A stretch of 64,000 bases of DNA from contig NC_134366.1 of the NCBI RefSeq assembly GCF_035582795.1, positions 151,699,519-151,763,518 on the forward strand, written 5' to 3'. Shown piece after piece: positions 25,401 through 40,400 of the stretch. A program made the position numbers and the translations under genes. The number at the start of each line of letters is the position of its first letter. The stretch's first letter is position 1. The notes under the pieces are model-generated. The model was given only the letters and a program-made list of their open reading frames with translations, did no database searches and was not told the origin of the DNA. Origin of the DNA: Mycteria americana (lineage: Eukaryota; Chordata; Aves; Ciconiiformes; Ciconiidae).

Positions 25401-28400
25401 ATTCTTTCTAGTTTGTATTTGTTGTCATTCTGGTCAAAATCCTATCCATACTTTTCAGTACCTTTCTTTAACTTTACTTTGGAATTTATAATGTATCTAG
25501 ACTTTTTTTTTTTTTTTAAAGTTCATAGCGTGGATTTTTTTTAAGGCAAAGACCAGAATACTGCTTTCATGAATACATTTCTCTGTAGAGACCAATACAG
25601 GAATATTGTTTATGTTATAAACACTGAAACTGAAAGACATTGAGAATTAGATTTGAGAAATATATCTGTACAATTTTGTGCATGGTGTTCACTCAGTCCA
25701 GAAATATTTAGGCAATTAACATAACCTGACAGCTAAATAAGTTAATTATGAGTATTCTTATTTTCATGGGGACTCCAAATGCTATAGACGTTTCCTGTTT
25801 AATCCAGGATTGGTTCTGTGCACTTCATCTTTAGGAAATTTTCTCCTCTATTCAGGAAATGACGTTCATGTTAATGACATTCACATTCACATCACACATT
25901 ATCTGCCTTTCTTGGTTTTTGTTTGTCTCTAGCAGTTGGGACGCTCTTCAAGAGTGTTTTGCTCTAGTATTTTTTCTAAAAACTTGTTCTATCACCTGTT
26001 TGTCTGTGACATTTAAAATTGTTTTTTCTTTTTTTTTTTAGTAGAAGGTATACAGACTATTCTCTGTGTTGGTGGATGTAAAATAAAAGTATTTTAGCAT
26101 GCATCCTAAGGAAATTATTATTATAATACTACTGTCTTCATTCATCTGCCCAGCTAGTCTTTTACCTTCATCCTCCCTACCAAATAGACTTTAAACCTTT
26201 TTGGCATATTTGGCACTGCAAAATTGGATGGATGGATGGATGGATGGATGGATGGATAAAAGCCTCAAATAGAAATAATTTACTTGAAGTTTTATAAAAA
26301 TGTCTGTGTGGGTAGAATAGATTTATCCTATCATTGTTCCCACTGTGGAATATGAACTTATTATTAAACATGGTATTTCAAAACAGAGACCACAGCTAGG
26401 AAGGATGCAGTTGGAGCTTTTGTCTATTACGCTCTAGAGAATCTGTTGGTTTCAAAAATCTTATGCTTTCCCATCCTGTTCAGTTTGATTCCAGTAACAT
26501 TTTGTGCATTAAAAAAATAATTTATGTTATTTGGAACAACCTGGAGTTCATCCATATTCAGTCAACTTCAGAAGTTTAGTTTGAGTCAATTGGAAGTATC
26601 TCTCTAATATATGAAGGCATGAAAAAATTCTGTTGGACAGATGAGAGCACATCAAGTTAAGGGAAGGTGAAAAGCCAGCATCTTAATTAATAGTACCAAA
26701 ACACAGAGTTGCCTTTGCATGACTGGTAGTATCAAGAGTCAGGCTTTCTGCTGAAGTCTGTATTTGAATACCGTGATGGTAGTCTGATAGGAATTCAGGT
26801 GAATAAGGAATTTATATATGTTAATATCCGATAGCCTGATTGTATGATTTTTCCTAATTAAATTAGTAATAAATAGCAGTGAAAATTGAATGAGCAGAAG
26901 AACTCTCTGTAAAAGGCTTTTTGATATTATATTTAAATGAAACCTTTTTGAGAATGATTTATAAGCTTTTATCCCTCCTATTCTATGTTGTATTTGAGGA
27001 GAGTTTTGAAGTGTGCAACATTACTGGTTTTTTAGCTGTGTGTTCTAATTTTAACATGCAAGCATTTTGATTTGGTCATGGAAAATCAAAGTATCAGTAT
27101 TGTAATAGCCAGTATTTAAAGAGTTAATTTCAAGGTGAACTCTGTACCATTCTGCCACTACAGAACAGGGGTTTACTATGTGCCCAGCAAGGAGAAATGA
27201 GATTTCATAGTAATACCTTCTCAGCAATAATCGCAAGTTACTTGTAAGTGGGATTTTTTCTGTGTTCTTGGAAGTGTCTTCTGAGGCAAGTAAATCTTGG
27301 TAACATTAGGATACCTGAAGGATTTGGTGCCGTGTTCTTTGGCTGTACACCCCTCTTTTGCCAAGACGATAGTTCCTTCTGATGATGCAAGCTCTAACTC
27401 AGCTCATTAACTTCCTTGTAGAAATTGGCGTGCCAGTAAGAGGAGAGGCGGCTACTGAGGAGGCTGAAATGGGGAACGTGCAGAGAAAGTTTCATAGCAA
27501 AGGAGGTGGCAGTAAGGCGGAGGACAGAGAGACAGAGAAGCAGAAGGAATCCACTAAGAGCGGATTAAAAAAAGACACATCAGAGAAAAAAACACAAAAG
27601 CATTTGTCAGACCATGAAGGTGAAGTTAATGGCTATTTACACGGTGATGAAAAGAGGGAAAGCCCTGAAGCTGAGAAGATCTCCAGATCGCATGGAGCAG
27701 GGTCTCCATCGGCTGTTGGTGGCAGTTCTACTTCACTTCCTCCTACTGCAGCAAAACTAAAAAGTGAAGGAAACGAGTTATTTAAGAGCGGACAGTTTGG
27801 AGAAGCTGTGCTGAAATACTCGGAAGCAATTGAATATGTCATTGGTCTAGGTGAGTGCGGTACCTTATACTTAAATCTAGGATTATTGTTTAGATTATTT
27901 AAATCTAAACATAAATCTATTTAAAGGAACTACAAATGAACTAACCTAGCCTATCCCCGGATTTTTGGCAGGAGTTACTGTGTGGTAAATTCTTTGTCAT
28001 TGTCAGTAGAGGATAATTCACATGATACAAAGTATAGAAAGATGAACGAAATAATCTTTTAACTTCTCGGGGCAGAGCTGTTTGCTTTTATTTATGTGTT
28101 TGGATAATTGCATATTCTAGGTGACATGATAAAGGAAAGCTCCTTACAGCTTTGCATTGTCAGCAAACTGCATCACTGCAGTGCAGCTTACAGTATGCAA
28201 GTCTTTAATTCTGGAATGTCATTTTAGTCTTTGATTTTAATTGTAACTTCTTTTAGGAGAACAAAGTGCAGATGATTTAAGTATCTTGTACTCAAACAGA
28301 GCAGCATGTTACCTGAAAGAAGGCAACTGCAGTGACTGCATTCAGGATTGTAACAGGTAAATTGCAACCTCCCATGTAGAGCAACAACATTCCTGATGAT

Positions 28401-31400
28401 GATTAAACATTTTAACTGGTATATTGTTATTCCAGTTTGACTTAGAACAATCTTCAATAAAGTCTGACTGCCTGTCTAAATGACAGATATCTTTGTCAGT
28501 TATGTAAGCAACCACATGGAATCTAGAGGAGGAGTAACTTTTAACTTACTGTGTGAGGGCAGTTGTTAGGCTTCTTGTGTACACAGAAATGCGTAGTAGG
28601 GCTAAAATTTTTAATACAAAAGCAGGCTTACTTCAATGATGCTCTGTAGTAACTTGTATGTAAAAGCTTTGTTAAGCCAGATGCTTATCACAGTGTTGGA
28701 AATTGCTTTCAAGTATGTGTATGGTGTATATGTGTGTGTTGTCTGTATGTGATTTGTTGTTTTGTTTTGTTTTTTTTTAAATATATACTTGGCATAGTTA
28801 TAAACAGTAATTGCAGCTGTTCAGGAATTGAGCTAAAATCCTTTCTGCTTATTGTGGCTTTTAAGGATACAGGCGCTAGAGGGGATCAGACACCTTCAAT
28901 AACTTCTAGACACTTCCTTCCACTAAATTATTACTGTATTTCTAGATGTCTTTTTTTATATTTTCATAGATAGGGTTAGTAAGACTGAGGCTTAAGGTGC
29001 AAGAAAAGGATCCCAAGGCAGTTAGAAATCATTAATTCATCAGTTGGGTTTTTACAGCACAACCCAACTGTTACACCCAAAAGTAAAAATAAACTATGCA
29101 TGTAACTTTGTATTAACTAAATATTTGACTTACTGTATGTATTCTGCCTGACAGAAAAGTTTTCTGAAAACGTCATCTGAAAAAATTGACTCGTTAACAA
29201 TATTTTGTTAAAACAGATGCAGGACCATAGACAGCTGGCTGATAGAACAAGATGGCATACTTAACAGCCATCACATTCTTCTATTCAGGAGGTTTGAAGT
29301 ATGTAAGACTTCAACTGAAATCAGTAATACAAAGGTTTTGGGTTTTGTTTTCTTACCAATTGGAAGCTTATTTTCTTACTACTTAATGATCATGTCCTTA
29401 ATGTGGTGCATGTTTTCTGGATACACAAGGACCCATGATGCTTAGTGAACACAACAGAGGTAGAAGTGATTTAGAGACTGGGAAGCAGAACTACAAAACT
29501 GCAAGCACACATGAATTAGGCAGTGTCAATTAAATCTTCTCTAGGCAACACAACATAAAGGATGATCTACAAATAGATTACTTGATTTGAGAGTAAAAAA
29601 TGGTGTCGTGCTTATATTCGTGGTGTAAAAATAAGTATTGAACATTTACTAAGTTTTAGCTATTTAGGGCTTAGAAGTGCATCAAAAACCCTCTGTTGGA
29701 TCTCTGTTTGTCTCAAGACTCTGATTTGGAGTGCCTTTGATTCTTGTTACAGAGAGTGAAATAGGGCTCCAATGCACTAATGTTATTTTATTTAGTACGG
29801 TGGTGTGGTTTGTTCCCTGGCTGTATTATCTTTGCATTCTACCCTGGAAATGTAGTTTTCCATTCCCACTGATGCTATTCTTCAAGCAGTGTTGTCTTCA
29901 TCTGAATTTATTTATGGTTGGTTTTTTCTTCATTCTTGATGTTAGGAACCTGAAATTGCATTAATATTCTTGTAAGTTGCAGAACGTCAAGCATTTTTAC
30001 AGAGGTTTTGTAAGGGCTATGATGTTGTGCACTGTTGTATTTTTCAAATGCATTCAGCAACATGAAGAGAAATGGAATGTTGGAAATACTTATGAAATGG
30101 AAATTGGAAGTGTTTATTCTAGAAATCATTGTTTCTCTAGCTTTAGGAGGAGTAATGGTGCAAAGCCAAGTTACAGCAAAGGCAGCCAACAGCCTTATAA
30201 ACAGGAGCACAGTCAGTGGAGTGAAGGAAGTGATTATCCCCTTGCACTCAGCACTTGTTAGACAACATCTATGATAACTGTGTCAGTTTTTGGCTTCCCC
30301 AGTACAAGAAAGATAGTGATCAACTGGAGTGAGTTCAGTGAAGTGTCACTGAGGTGGTTGTGAACTCTGCAGCACTTGCCCGGAGAGGAGAGGCTGAGGG
30401 AGCTGGGTTTGTTCAGCTCAGAGAAGAATGGCTTCCAGGGGTCCTAACAGCAGCCTGCCAGTACCTGTGAGATTATCCAGATGGATCCAGGATGGATCCT
30501 GGCTCTTTCTGGCAGTGCATTGTGGGAGGACAAGAGACAACAGGAAATCGAACCACACAAGGTTCGGACTGTGTATTAGGAAAAGCCTTTTCCCCGTGAA
30601 CAGTGAGGGCCATTGCAACAAGTTGGCCAGAGATGTTGTGCACAGATTCCCCTGGAGGTTTCCAAGGCCCAACTGGATAAAGCCCTGAGCAACCTTGTCT
30701 GATCTCAGAGCTGACCCTACCTGTAGCAGAAGGTTGGACTAGGGACCTCTCAGCCTGAATTACTTTATGATTCCATGAAATCTAATCAGCTAGACTCATC
30801 TTAATTTCAGTATTTCAAAGTTTATCTCTTTTTCTCTTTAGCAAGAATCATTGATTTATAAAAGGTTGTCTTTAATAAATAAAGCCGTTGTGGACTGCTT
30901 CTTCGTATTGCTGGAAAAGTGCATGGTGTTTGGAAGGAGTTCTGATTGCACAATGTCAGGGGTTGAGCTTAGTGTTGACCAGGCACACAATCAGAAGAGT
31001 AAACAGACAAAATACAGGGGAAAACCTGAAAGCCAAAAAAAGACAGGTGTATCTTCATGTCTTACTAAATATATTTTTTATGTGCATACTTCCATCTAAG
31101 GAAGAAGAACTGAAAATCATGTAGGCAAAAGCACCATATCCTTGAAATTCCCATAGATCTAGGCATGACTTAAGAAAAATAGCTTTTGCTCTTACACAGC
31201 TGCCATTACATTAATCTTTTCGTGGTGATGAAAGTAGTTTTCCAGATGGAAGATAGGGATTTGAGTAGAGTAAGTTGTAGTAAAAGCACTAACAATTTCG
31301 TAACTGCATGTAATTTAGGGTACTAATATAAACCGCTTAGTCCCATTTTCTTTGGTTATGTTACTGTAAGGCCCATCTGAAATCACAGAGTTGTTAGGTA

Positions 31401-34400
31401 TAGTTGTGTATATAATAAAATAGTTTTATTAATATTATTTCAGTTATTCTGTTTCAGTCATGCATTTTTCTTTTGTATTCTCCAGAGCTCTGGAGCTTCA
31501 GCCATTTTCTCTTAAGCCACTTCTACGACGAGCAATGGCAAATGAGTCTATGGAGCGGTACCGACAGGCATACGTTGATTATAAAACAGTCCTACAAATA
31601 GACAGCAGCATCCAAGCAGCAAATGATAGTGCTAATAGGTAACTGCACTTACGAATTTTCTACTCTTATCAGTCCAAATAGAAAAATAGAATTCAATTTT
31701 GTTTGTTTTACATGCTTTCTCTGTTTTGTATCCTTCAGAGGCAGGGTTGTCACGAGTGCATTGTAACTAGAGGACTGGCTGTTTCATTTAGTTGTTTTCC
31801 CATAGCTTCACAGTTTTGCTATGCCAGCAGTAGGTCACTTTCTGTTTTAAAAATGTAATATTTTAAAGGCTTTTTTACCAGTGCTTCAACTTGTTTTCTT
31901 TCCTAACTTGTATTTGATACCATGTAAAGTAATACTTTAAGGTCCATACCTTTTCTCTGACATTGCTGTTTCCTTTTCATATTAGCATGCTTCCTGTGGC
32001 AGTTGGAGACTTATGTTAAGTGTGAATCTTTCAGTATGCTGCAGTTGTGTAGACAGTATTGTAGCTTGATACAGTGGTTGGCTACAAAGCTTAGAGGTGT
32101 AAAAAATATAATTTAATATTATTTTTAACTTAAGTATTAATACTTCCAACATTAATTCTTGCTGCCAAGAGAGACATCTCAATTTCTGTAATTACTTTTT
32201 AATATCGTAAAATTAGTGTATGCACACTATTGTAATTGTGTTCTCATTAACATGTAGTAAGTAGTTAAGTGCGTGAATGATAGGATTTTCCATTCACTTT
32301 TCTTTCCTCTTTTCTTTTAATGGCAAAAAAAGTATTTATGAAAACAGAACAGCCATTAATCGTTGAGCAGGAACCCACATGCATGCAACTTTTGACAATG
32401 GAATCTAGTACCTTTCTTTTTAAGGCAAGGCCATGAGCACTTACATTATTACTTCATTAAAAAGTCCATAATATATTTAAATTCTGCTTATTTGACCAAA
32501 GGTCATGGAGATCACGACACTTTATCATCTCCTCTTAGAAGTCTTATTTTTGATAATACAACAAATTTTTACTCATCTCCTGTATCTACTCTGATAATAG
32601 AGCACTTGGATTGGTGAGATAACTGCTTGTTCTGCTATCTGTGTGATTATTACACTTTTTTTTTAATCTTCTTGGCTTATTTTATCTGCAGATACTCTTT
32701 TCATATTTCTCCTTGACTTGTAACTTGCTTAGTAATAAGCTTATTTCCTTTTTTTCCCTTAACACTCTTCCTTTTCTCCTCTCTAGGCCTTCCTTACGTT
32801 TTTAGCTTCACTGCTCATTACTCTTTCCTCCCTGGCAACCCATCACCTTATTTCAGCTGCTTCTTCCTTCTTCTCTTCTGCTGGTAATTCATTTTTGCTT
32901 GCAAATTCTTAGTTTCTAAAGCGTAGACTTTCCTGCATAATTGAACTTTTACTATAATTTAGTTTTTACTGTTTTATTGTTTATTAATTAAACTGAAATT
33001 GTTTATCAAATTATTAATTTTCACTTCCAAAGTAACAGACCTTTTTAAAAATGAATTTTAACAAAAAATGATTGTTACTCTACTGCCTTTCAACTTAAAG
33101 GGACAACCCCAAAATGTATTTTTTGTATTAGGAATATCAGGTCTTAACAACCTGCTTTTATTGGAGGATTGCTTTGTTTTTAAGTTCCTGCAGGAAATTG
33201 GATGGTGATGCTGTAGGAAGCTGACAGGAAGAACTTATCATCCTACTTGTGTATGAGGGTGGGTTTGATAAATCGTGTCAAGGCTTGCCTTTCTGTGCTT
33301 ACCTAAATTAGCAGGCTTTCCAAAAATCTTAGAATTGAACAGATGTTCAGTCTGATATTTCTAATAATTCTCATGTAAAAGACAAGGAGAATTTTTAATA
33401 TAAAGCCTTTACCTGATAATATAAAGCCTTTACCTGATCATTTTGCAATCAAAATGAAATAATTAAGTATGTAAATACATATTTTTATGAAAAGTCAACT
33501 GAAAACACGTATAAACAGTTATTTGAGTGTTTATTATGTTGATTAGATGATGCTGAATTGTGTCTTTTATTGGTTATCCTGAGGTGATTTTTAGATAAAT
33601 TGGAAGGACTGTTTCTTTTAATGGTGTATGCCAAGTCACAGGAAAATGCATTTCAAACATGCTTATAATTAGTGGCATTTTCCTAGCTTTGTGAACATCC
33701 ATGAATTTCCTACTTTGTATATTTTAATTTCCTCTTGAGTGTTTTACTATTTGCTTTTCACTGTTAGAAATACAGAAACACTAATGTGGGACAATATGTT
33801 TCCGCATTTCCATTTACGAAATTGAAGTTTCATTCCAGTTGTCTCAACTCCTTTAATATCAGTTAGCAAATTGCATTAGATAGCTTGGGAGCTTTTATTA
33901 CAAAGTCCCATATCAGCATTGTAGTGTACAAATAAATATGTGGTAAACTCCAAAACTGCAAGATTGTTGGGTCAAGTTAGGGTGTTGGTGGTGGGGAACG
34001 AGTGTATTTGTCCCAGCTTTTTCATGAGGTACCTGTGCTTTTTAAACTAACCATGGCACACTGGTACGCGTTTTTGCAAAAGATTGTTCTTAGGTTATTA
34101 TATTACAAGAAGTTGATCGATCATCAAAGACTGCAGGATTCTTTCTGTTGATTTTGATGAATTAGGTCAGGTTTTTTGTCCAGCTTTTTAAGCCCATTAT
34201 GATAAATGGAGAAAAATTAAACAGGAAGTCAATAGGACCATGGTTTACTGTAGAATTATTTTGTTACTTTCTATGGGAAATGCCTAAAAGTAGTGAATTG
34301 ACTTTTTAGTATGATGCATACAGTTTTGTTCTCTAATAAAATAACCTGAGTAAATCGTAGGGCTGTTTAATTTATGATGGCGTGCCACATTTTTCTTAAC

Positions 34401-37400
34401 AATTGAATTCAGACCATCATTAAAAAAACCTAAAGTTTTAGTAAAATTAGAGCAAAACAGAACTTGGACAAGCTGCTTTGTTGGTATGCCCTATAAAATA
34501 CGGCTTAGTAATGATACAGGTAGAGGAGAGCCCCTGGAAGGGCATATGTAGCTAACACACAGAGAAATACTCTTCTTGTTCACTTAGAAAACAAATAAAG
34601 CAACTAGATAATACTACCAAATGTGATATTCTGTGTATGAAGAAACTTACTTTCAATTCAAAAATACAAGAAATAATATGTTTCATGCAGCACTGTGTAA
34701 TACATAAAATCACACATTATATAGCTCTACAAACAGCCTTTTTAGTCTGTATCATTCTTTAAAATATTTTGGTAATTTCTGTTTTACAATAAAGAAGATT
34801 ATAACAGGTGCTGCTTCTTGTATTGGTTTTTCTGTCAGACCCTAATGGGAAAAGAATTTGGTCCTGAGTGCTCTGACTTTGTTGCCAGAGTATTATACTG
34901 GGGCTTTTTTTTTTGTTTCATAGCTGTTATTCAAATATTTAAAAAGAACAAAACTAAGCAAGAAAACTTGATTGGGTAATTTATGCTCATTCTGTTCCAT
35001 TCTTCATATCACATTCAAGGTTCTTAATTTTTTTTTTTGGATGTGTATTCATGTAGTAAGTTTTTTACACCTGCATTAGATGGAAATGCACCTAATATAC
35101 AAATTGGAGGTTTATTGGCTATAGTATCAATGTGACTTGCCTTACTACTCAATTCACAATTTTCCTAGGTAGTAGACTTAGCACAGTTGAACTTGACTCT
35201 TAAGCTCAGTTTGAGATTAGAAGACATTTATCTCACTATTATTCTCATTCTCATAATTGATTAATATTTCTTTGGGGTTTTTTAAAAATCACTACAAAAA
35301 TTGCAATGGAACCATGATGTCTTGTATGGCTTTACTCATTATGTTTACTTAGGTCTTTCTCCAAAATGTATCACAGCAATGGGAAGCTCCCCCTTGAATG
35401 AATTTTGGATTGAACCTCTCATGTATGGAAATAGTTGACCTATATGTATTGTGTGTGTGTGTGTGCTGGTTTAAGAAAGGCTAAACAGTTTTAATGTATT
35501 TTCTTTGCATTTTTAAATGGGGATAAAGAATGATTGATTGACAAATTTCTGACTGTGCTATAAAATACATTGGTTATTCAGAGAATTGTTGTGTAAGAGG
35601 TTTCATTTGACATTGGCAAATTTAGATACCACACTTTGTCTGAGGACATTGTAATCTACACTTGTTACAAATAACACTTATGAACAGCTGAGGAAAGTAA
35701 ACAAAATAAATACATCCATTTTTTTTCCTACTTCTTTATTGTGTGTGGTAGGCAGCATTTAGAGCTTAGTTGCAAAATCAGTCATTTGCTTAAATATTTA
35801 CAGATCATGCTGAAGTCAGCTTCTTGTCTTCTAAATGCTAGCATAAATACGCTAAAAAGGAGAAAAAGCCTAAGTCTTAAATGAGTGCAATACCATTGGC
35901 TGCTGTGACAATCTTGTTTTAAATTAGTCTTAAGGATAATTGTTCAGTTGTTTTCTGAAAAATTAGAACATTGCATCATTTAATTTGGGTGTAATTTATT
36001 AAAGCATGAGTTAAATATATGAAAACTCATGTTGGTGGGGCTTTTCTCTTTCAGAATAACAAAGACTTTAATTGATCAGGATGGCTCCAGTTGGAGGGAG
36101 AAACTGCCACCAATTCCAGTTGTCCCAGTTGCTGCTCAGCTACACAGGTGGGATGGAGGAAGCTTTACTTCAGAGAATAAGCCAAAAAGTAATACAGATA
36201 CCAACAGAGAAGAACAGTTGCAGATGAATCGTATGTATAGCTAATGCAAATATATATACACAAAAAAGAAAATAATTTTAATTGAAAAATGAAATACAAT
36301 TTAATAATGTCAAAGAAACTGCTTTAGAAAATATTTATCAGAGATCTTTGTGAAAAGCCAAGTTAGATGATGGTCATTTACATGATTTGGTTTAATGTGT
36401 TTTACGGAGCCACAGTTACGATAAATTTTTTTAAGCCAAATGATGTAGTTTGCAGCATGTACTTTCTGAAGTTCTATAAAATAAAGGAAAACAGCATCAA
36501 TTATCATCAGCAGTACATTGAGTCCTATCACAAGTATCAGTGGTTTCCCTGACATCATACTACAGTTATAACACAGTTTTCCCCAAAAAACCCACCACCC
36601 AAACAAACACCCAACCTCAGTAACATAATCAGCTGCATAATTTGTAGCTGTCATTTAATTGTTCATGAAAACATTATTCAGCTCTTCAGAATAAAAATAG
36701 TAGGTAGACTTCTAGGTGGCCAGTCATTAGTAAAATGGGCTATAGAAGAACACTTCTGATTTTTAATTTTTTTTTTACCATGGATTCTAACTTTGACAGC
36801 GGCCATTTAGTAGTCACCTTTCAAAGATGTTAGTTCTGGACTTGTTTACACATAAGCACTGAGTGCTTAACTGCTTTAGGACACTTTCTTCCTCCTGATT
36901 TTTTTCCCTTCGTTGCAGTTTCTAGTTTTCTCCTCCAGTAAATCAGGTGAAGGAACCTTTCTGATTCAGTTTTTATTGACGTTAAACATTCTTCTTGCGA
37001 AGGTCTTAACTGTATCATTTTTTACTCTTACATGACCATTAATTGGTTCCCTTTTGAGTTTATTTCAATATAAAGAAAAGCAGTGCTGAAGATAATCTCC
37101 CCTTGATTAACACAGGGGAGGCTGCAATGCGTAACTGGGTTGCTGGCCAAATATGTAGCAGCGATAGGGTTACCTGTCCATAATGTGGTACTGCAATAAT
37201 GCATGTCCTCAAAAAATCTGTGCTCTAGGGCACTACAGATTTAATGACTTTAAAATGATCTTTCAGATAGCATTGAGTTTATTTGTACCCAATGTAAAAC
37301 AACACAACTTACAAATACATGCATTTATGAGAATTGGACATTTTTCTTGAGAATAAGACATAGTTCTAGAAATTTGTAATAGTGTGGTTTATGCACGATT

Positions 37401-40400
37401 TGAATAGTAGTGCATACTAAAGTTCAGTAATGCTACAGAAAATTGTTTTTCATTTAAGAAATGAGGCATGTTGATGTATAATTTAAGCTCGGTTAAATTG
37501 ATAAAAATTTTACTCTACTTTTTAAAAATGTCCAGTGACAAGTATTTTCATTACAGTTGTTGTCAGTACATGTCATCACTGATTCATCACTCTTAATGAT
37601 TGGGCAGCAATTGGGTTTAACTTTTGGTTTATTGAAATGAAGTAGACAACTGGTATGTTGCACAACTGTTGCTATTAAACATAAATGCTTAGCTTGAAAA
37701 GTACTTTTTGTTGTACTGATTGTGGTCCAGGCTTTTTCTGATTTTAAAGAATACAACTTGTTGGATTTTTATTTCAATGTCTAACGAACCTATTTAAACC
37801 TTTTAACTAGTAAATTTGGAGCTATATAACCTTATGTAACTTTGTTAAGAGAGAGAATTTGAGGATCATTGTAGTGAAAAGTACAAAGATAAGCGGCTCC
37901 TGAGAACACTAATGACCATGTTTAGCCTGTTACGAAAGTTAACGAAACTGGCCATCGCTGTCTTCATGAACTCTGCTCTGCGGCATTTTGATGCAAAACA
38001 CATCTCGATCTATTTCAGATAGAGTGGGCTTTGGTTACGCTTTGTTTTTAGAAATATTAAATGAAGACTGTGTAACTATTTTCTTCACTGAAGGCTGACT
38101 CTAAGGTTGTGGTTGCCTTCTCGGGCCTGTACTAAATCAGTGGGACCTGACAGTGATAGCTGGTGCCAGAAGTGTGCCAGCAATAATCTTCAGTCAGTAG
38201 TTAAACCTTACTGTTCGCTGACACTCTTTTGCAACAATTGTCAGTTGTTTTTTGTGTCTTACAACCGGAGTTATAATTTAGGTGTGTTTCTTGCATAAGT
38301 CTGTTCTGGTCTCACGTTGTTACTTAATTTTTTCCCCAAGTCCTCGTGTAGTTTTCTGGCATAGGAGACTGCCATGTTTTTATAAAAGAACTCACTGAGT
38401 TTAATTATTGGTTAAAACTATCTCGTTATATACAGTGTTTAAAACCTGAAGCTTGGCAAGGAGCTCATTCTTTAGCAAGGTACAAAAAGTAGATTTTTCC
38501 ATTATGATTGGCTTAGATCTATGTTACTAATTATTGTTTGCTCACCACAGAGACATGAAACTGCAGTCAGGATTTCCACTGCAAACATAGCTAAAAATTG
38601 TAGTCTAACCCAGAATCATATGCAACAAATGATGTGGAGTTTAGAAGAAAAGACAATTATGGAAGAACACAATATTAATTATGAAAAGTATAGTTAGGTG
38701 TTTTCAGGTTCCTTGAAGCATCTTTTATAAGTAGTTATTAACAGAATATTACTGATGTATCACTAACCCCTACTGATGTGATGATTTGTTTGTCATTGTT
38801 AGTTTGGCGTAGTAATTGTGATAGGTGGTTGCTTGCAGAAAGAATATTAGATTAAATTATGACCGCCTTGGTGTGACAGTGGAGATCTAGAAGGCCTTTA
38901 ATCCTGCTGATTAAATCTCCACCATTGTAAATAAAACGAGTGTCTCAGTGGAGATGTATAGTCCCTCTCTACCACACAGAAGGAGGTGCAAGTGTAGAGC
39001 TATCTGTTGCGTTCCCATTATTTTCAGCAAAATAGGTACCCAGGTGCATGGGGAAGTATGTGTTGTGCCAAATGTATATATGGTAGTTTATGCCTTTCTT
39101 AGAGCAGCAGGGAGATCTGGGACAGAAATGGCAATGTGCAGACTGATAAAGATACTCCAGATGCCAGGCATTTATTCTTAGTCTGGGTAGATTATTCAGC
39201 TACCCTTAATGAACTACCTTCTTATGTAACACTGTGATCCTTTTGTAATGTAGGTGAGAAAGCTGAGGAGAAGTTCAAGACATTAAAAAATGAAGGGAAT
39301 GATTTTGTAAAAAAGGGTAAATACGAAGAAGCTGTAAATAAATACAGCGAATGCATGAAGTTAAATACCAAGGAATGTACGATCTACACTAACAGGTAAA
39401 GATCCAAAATCCAGCCCCACTTTGTGGGATAACAATAGTTATATTTTCTCACTGCAAGAGAGATTTTGCATCACTTCGGTTACTGTTTTAAAAGAAGGAT
39501 TTTTTTTTTCCACTTGATGAGTGGTTTTAATAACAAAATTGATTTTTTGTTAAACTGCATTATTTTCCAAGGGGAGCAAGTATTAATGTCACTGATATAT
39601 ATCTTAAAATCTTTTTATAAATAGTGTAAGCAATAGTAAAAGTTATAATTAGCATAGCATTTTGCAGCATTTTTTTAGAATACTGGTATGATTTTAGTTA
39701 AAAACTAACGTGTAGTAGCCATATCTCAAATATGAAGAGTAATAGTTTAGAGAAAATGTACATTTTGAGAAAATAAAAGTAGGAATGTGGTCATACAACA
39801 GCATTATTTTAAAGGTTGACCTAATTCTGCAGCATAATTCTTTATGCTGTAATCTTATCAGCTTTCACAAGCTAAGAAGGATTTGATTAGGCCAGTACTA
39901 GAGTAGGAGACTTCCAAGTAATAATTAGGTGCAGAAAGCAGTATTGCTTATTTAACCTAGAGCACTTTTTTACCCAGAATGGCTGTATAAAATCCATACT
40001 ATATCCACTACTATACTATTATACTAATATAAGCTCTACTTTTAAAATACTTACATATCTGCCTAACTTCAAGATTAGTCATACTTGAATTTTGACTTTT
40101 ATTGCAGGAATTTGCCCTCTCTAAATCCATCTGGTGATGTTATTAATACTTACTGGATTTGATGTACTTTAAAAAATACCACATTGAGACTGAATTGTGT
40201 GAAGTATTGTAATTAACGTTTATGAGTCAGATACTGTTGGCACTACTGCACTGTAGAATTTACTTATATTGCAGTGTGTTCTGTTTTTCTGTGTTAGAGC
40301 TCTCTGTTACTTGAAACTGTATAAATATGAAGAGGCTAAGCAGGATTGTGATCATGTTCTTCAGATAGAAGATTCTAATATTAAAGCTTTTTATAGAAGA

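Larger units (their letters stand above)
21124..27421 (+). other. SPAG1: SPAG1 intron 10 (longest, 6.3 kb)
   Basis: Contains an old LINE or MIR-like tail (24603-24722), a 23-bp-spaced duplication (25140-25183), a GGAT microsatellite (26226-26257) and a repeated AGTCATGTAGTCACA near 22517 and 22558. It separates the TPR array 1 half from the array 2 and 3 half of the gene. Nothing coding was recognised. Confidence 0.7.
31639..36054 (+). other. SPAG1: SPAG1 intron 13
   Basis: A 4.4-kb AT-rich intron with a 21-bp perfect tandem duplication (33397-33438) and a GT run (35451-35465). No gene or repeat family was recognised. Confidence 0.65.

Noticed and set aside
27382-27421. ATG in frame with SPAG1 coding exon 10
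   Set aside because: It lies before a good acceptor (CTTCCTTGTAG at 27421), and phase requires splicing from the 21123 donor. It would only matter with an alternative promoter, for which I see no evidence.
30418-30688. Overlapping 84- and 86-codon frames
   Set aside because: They lie inside the CR1 3' fragment.
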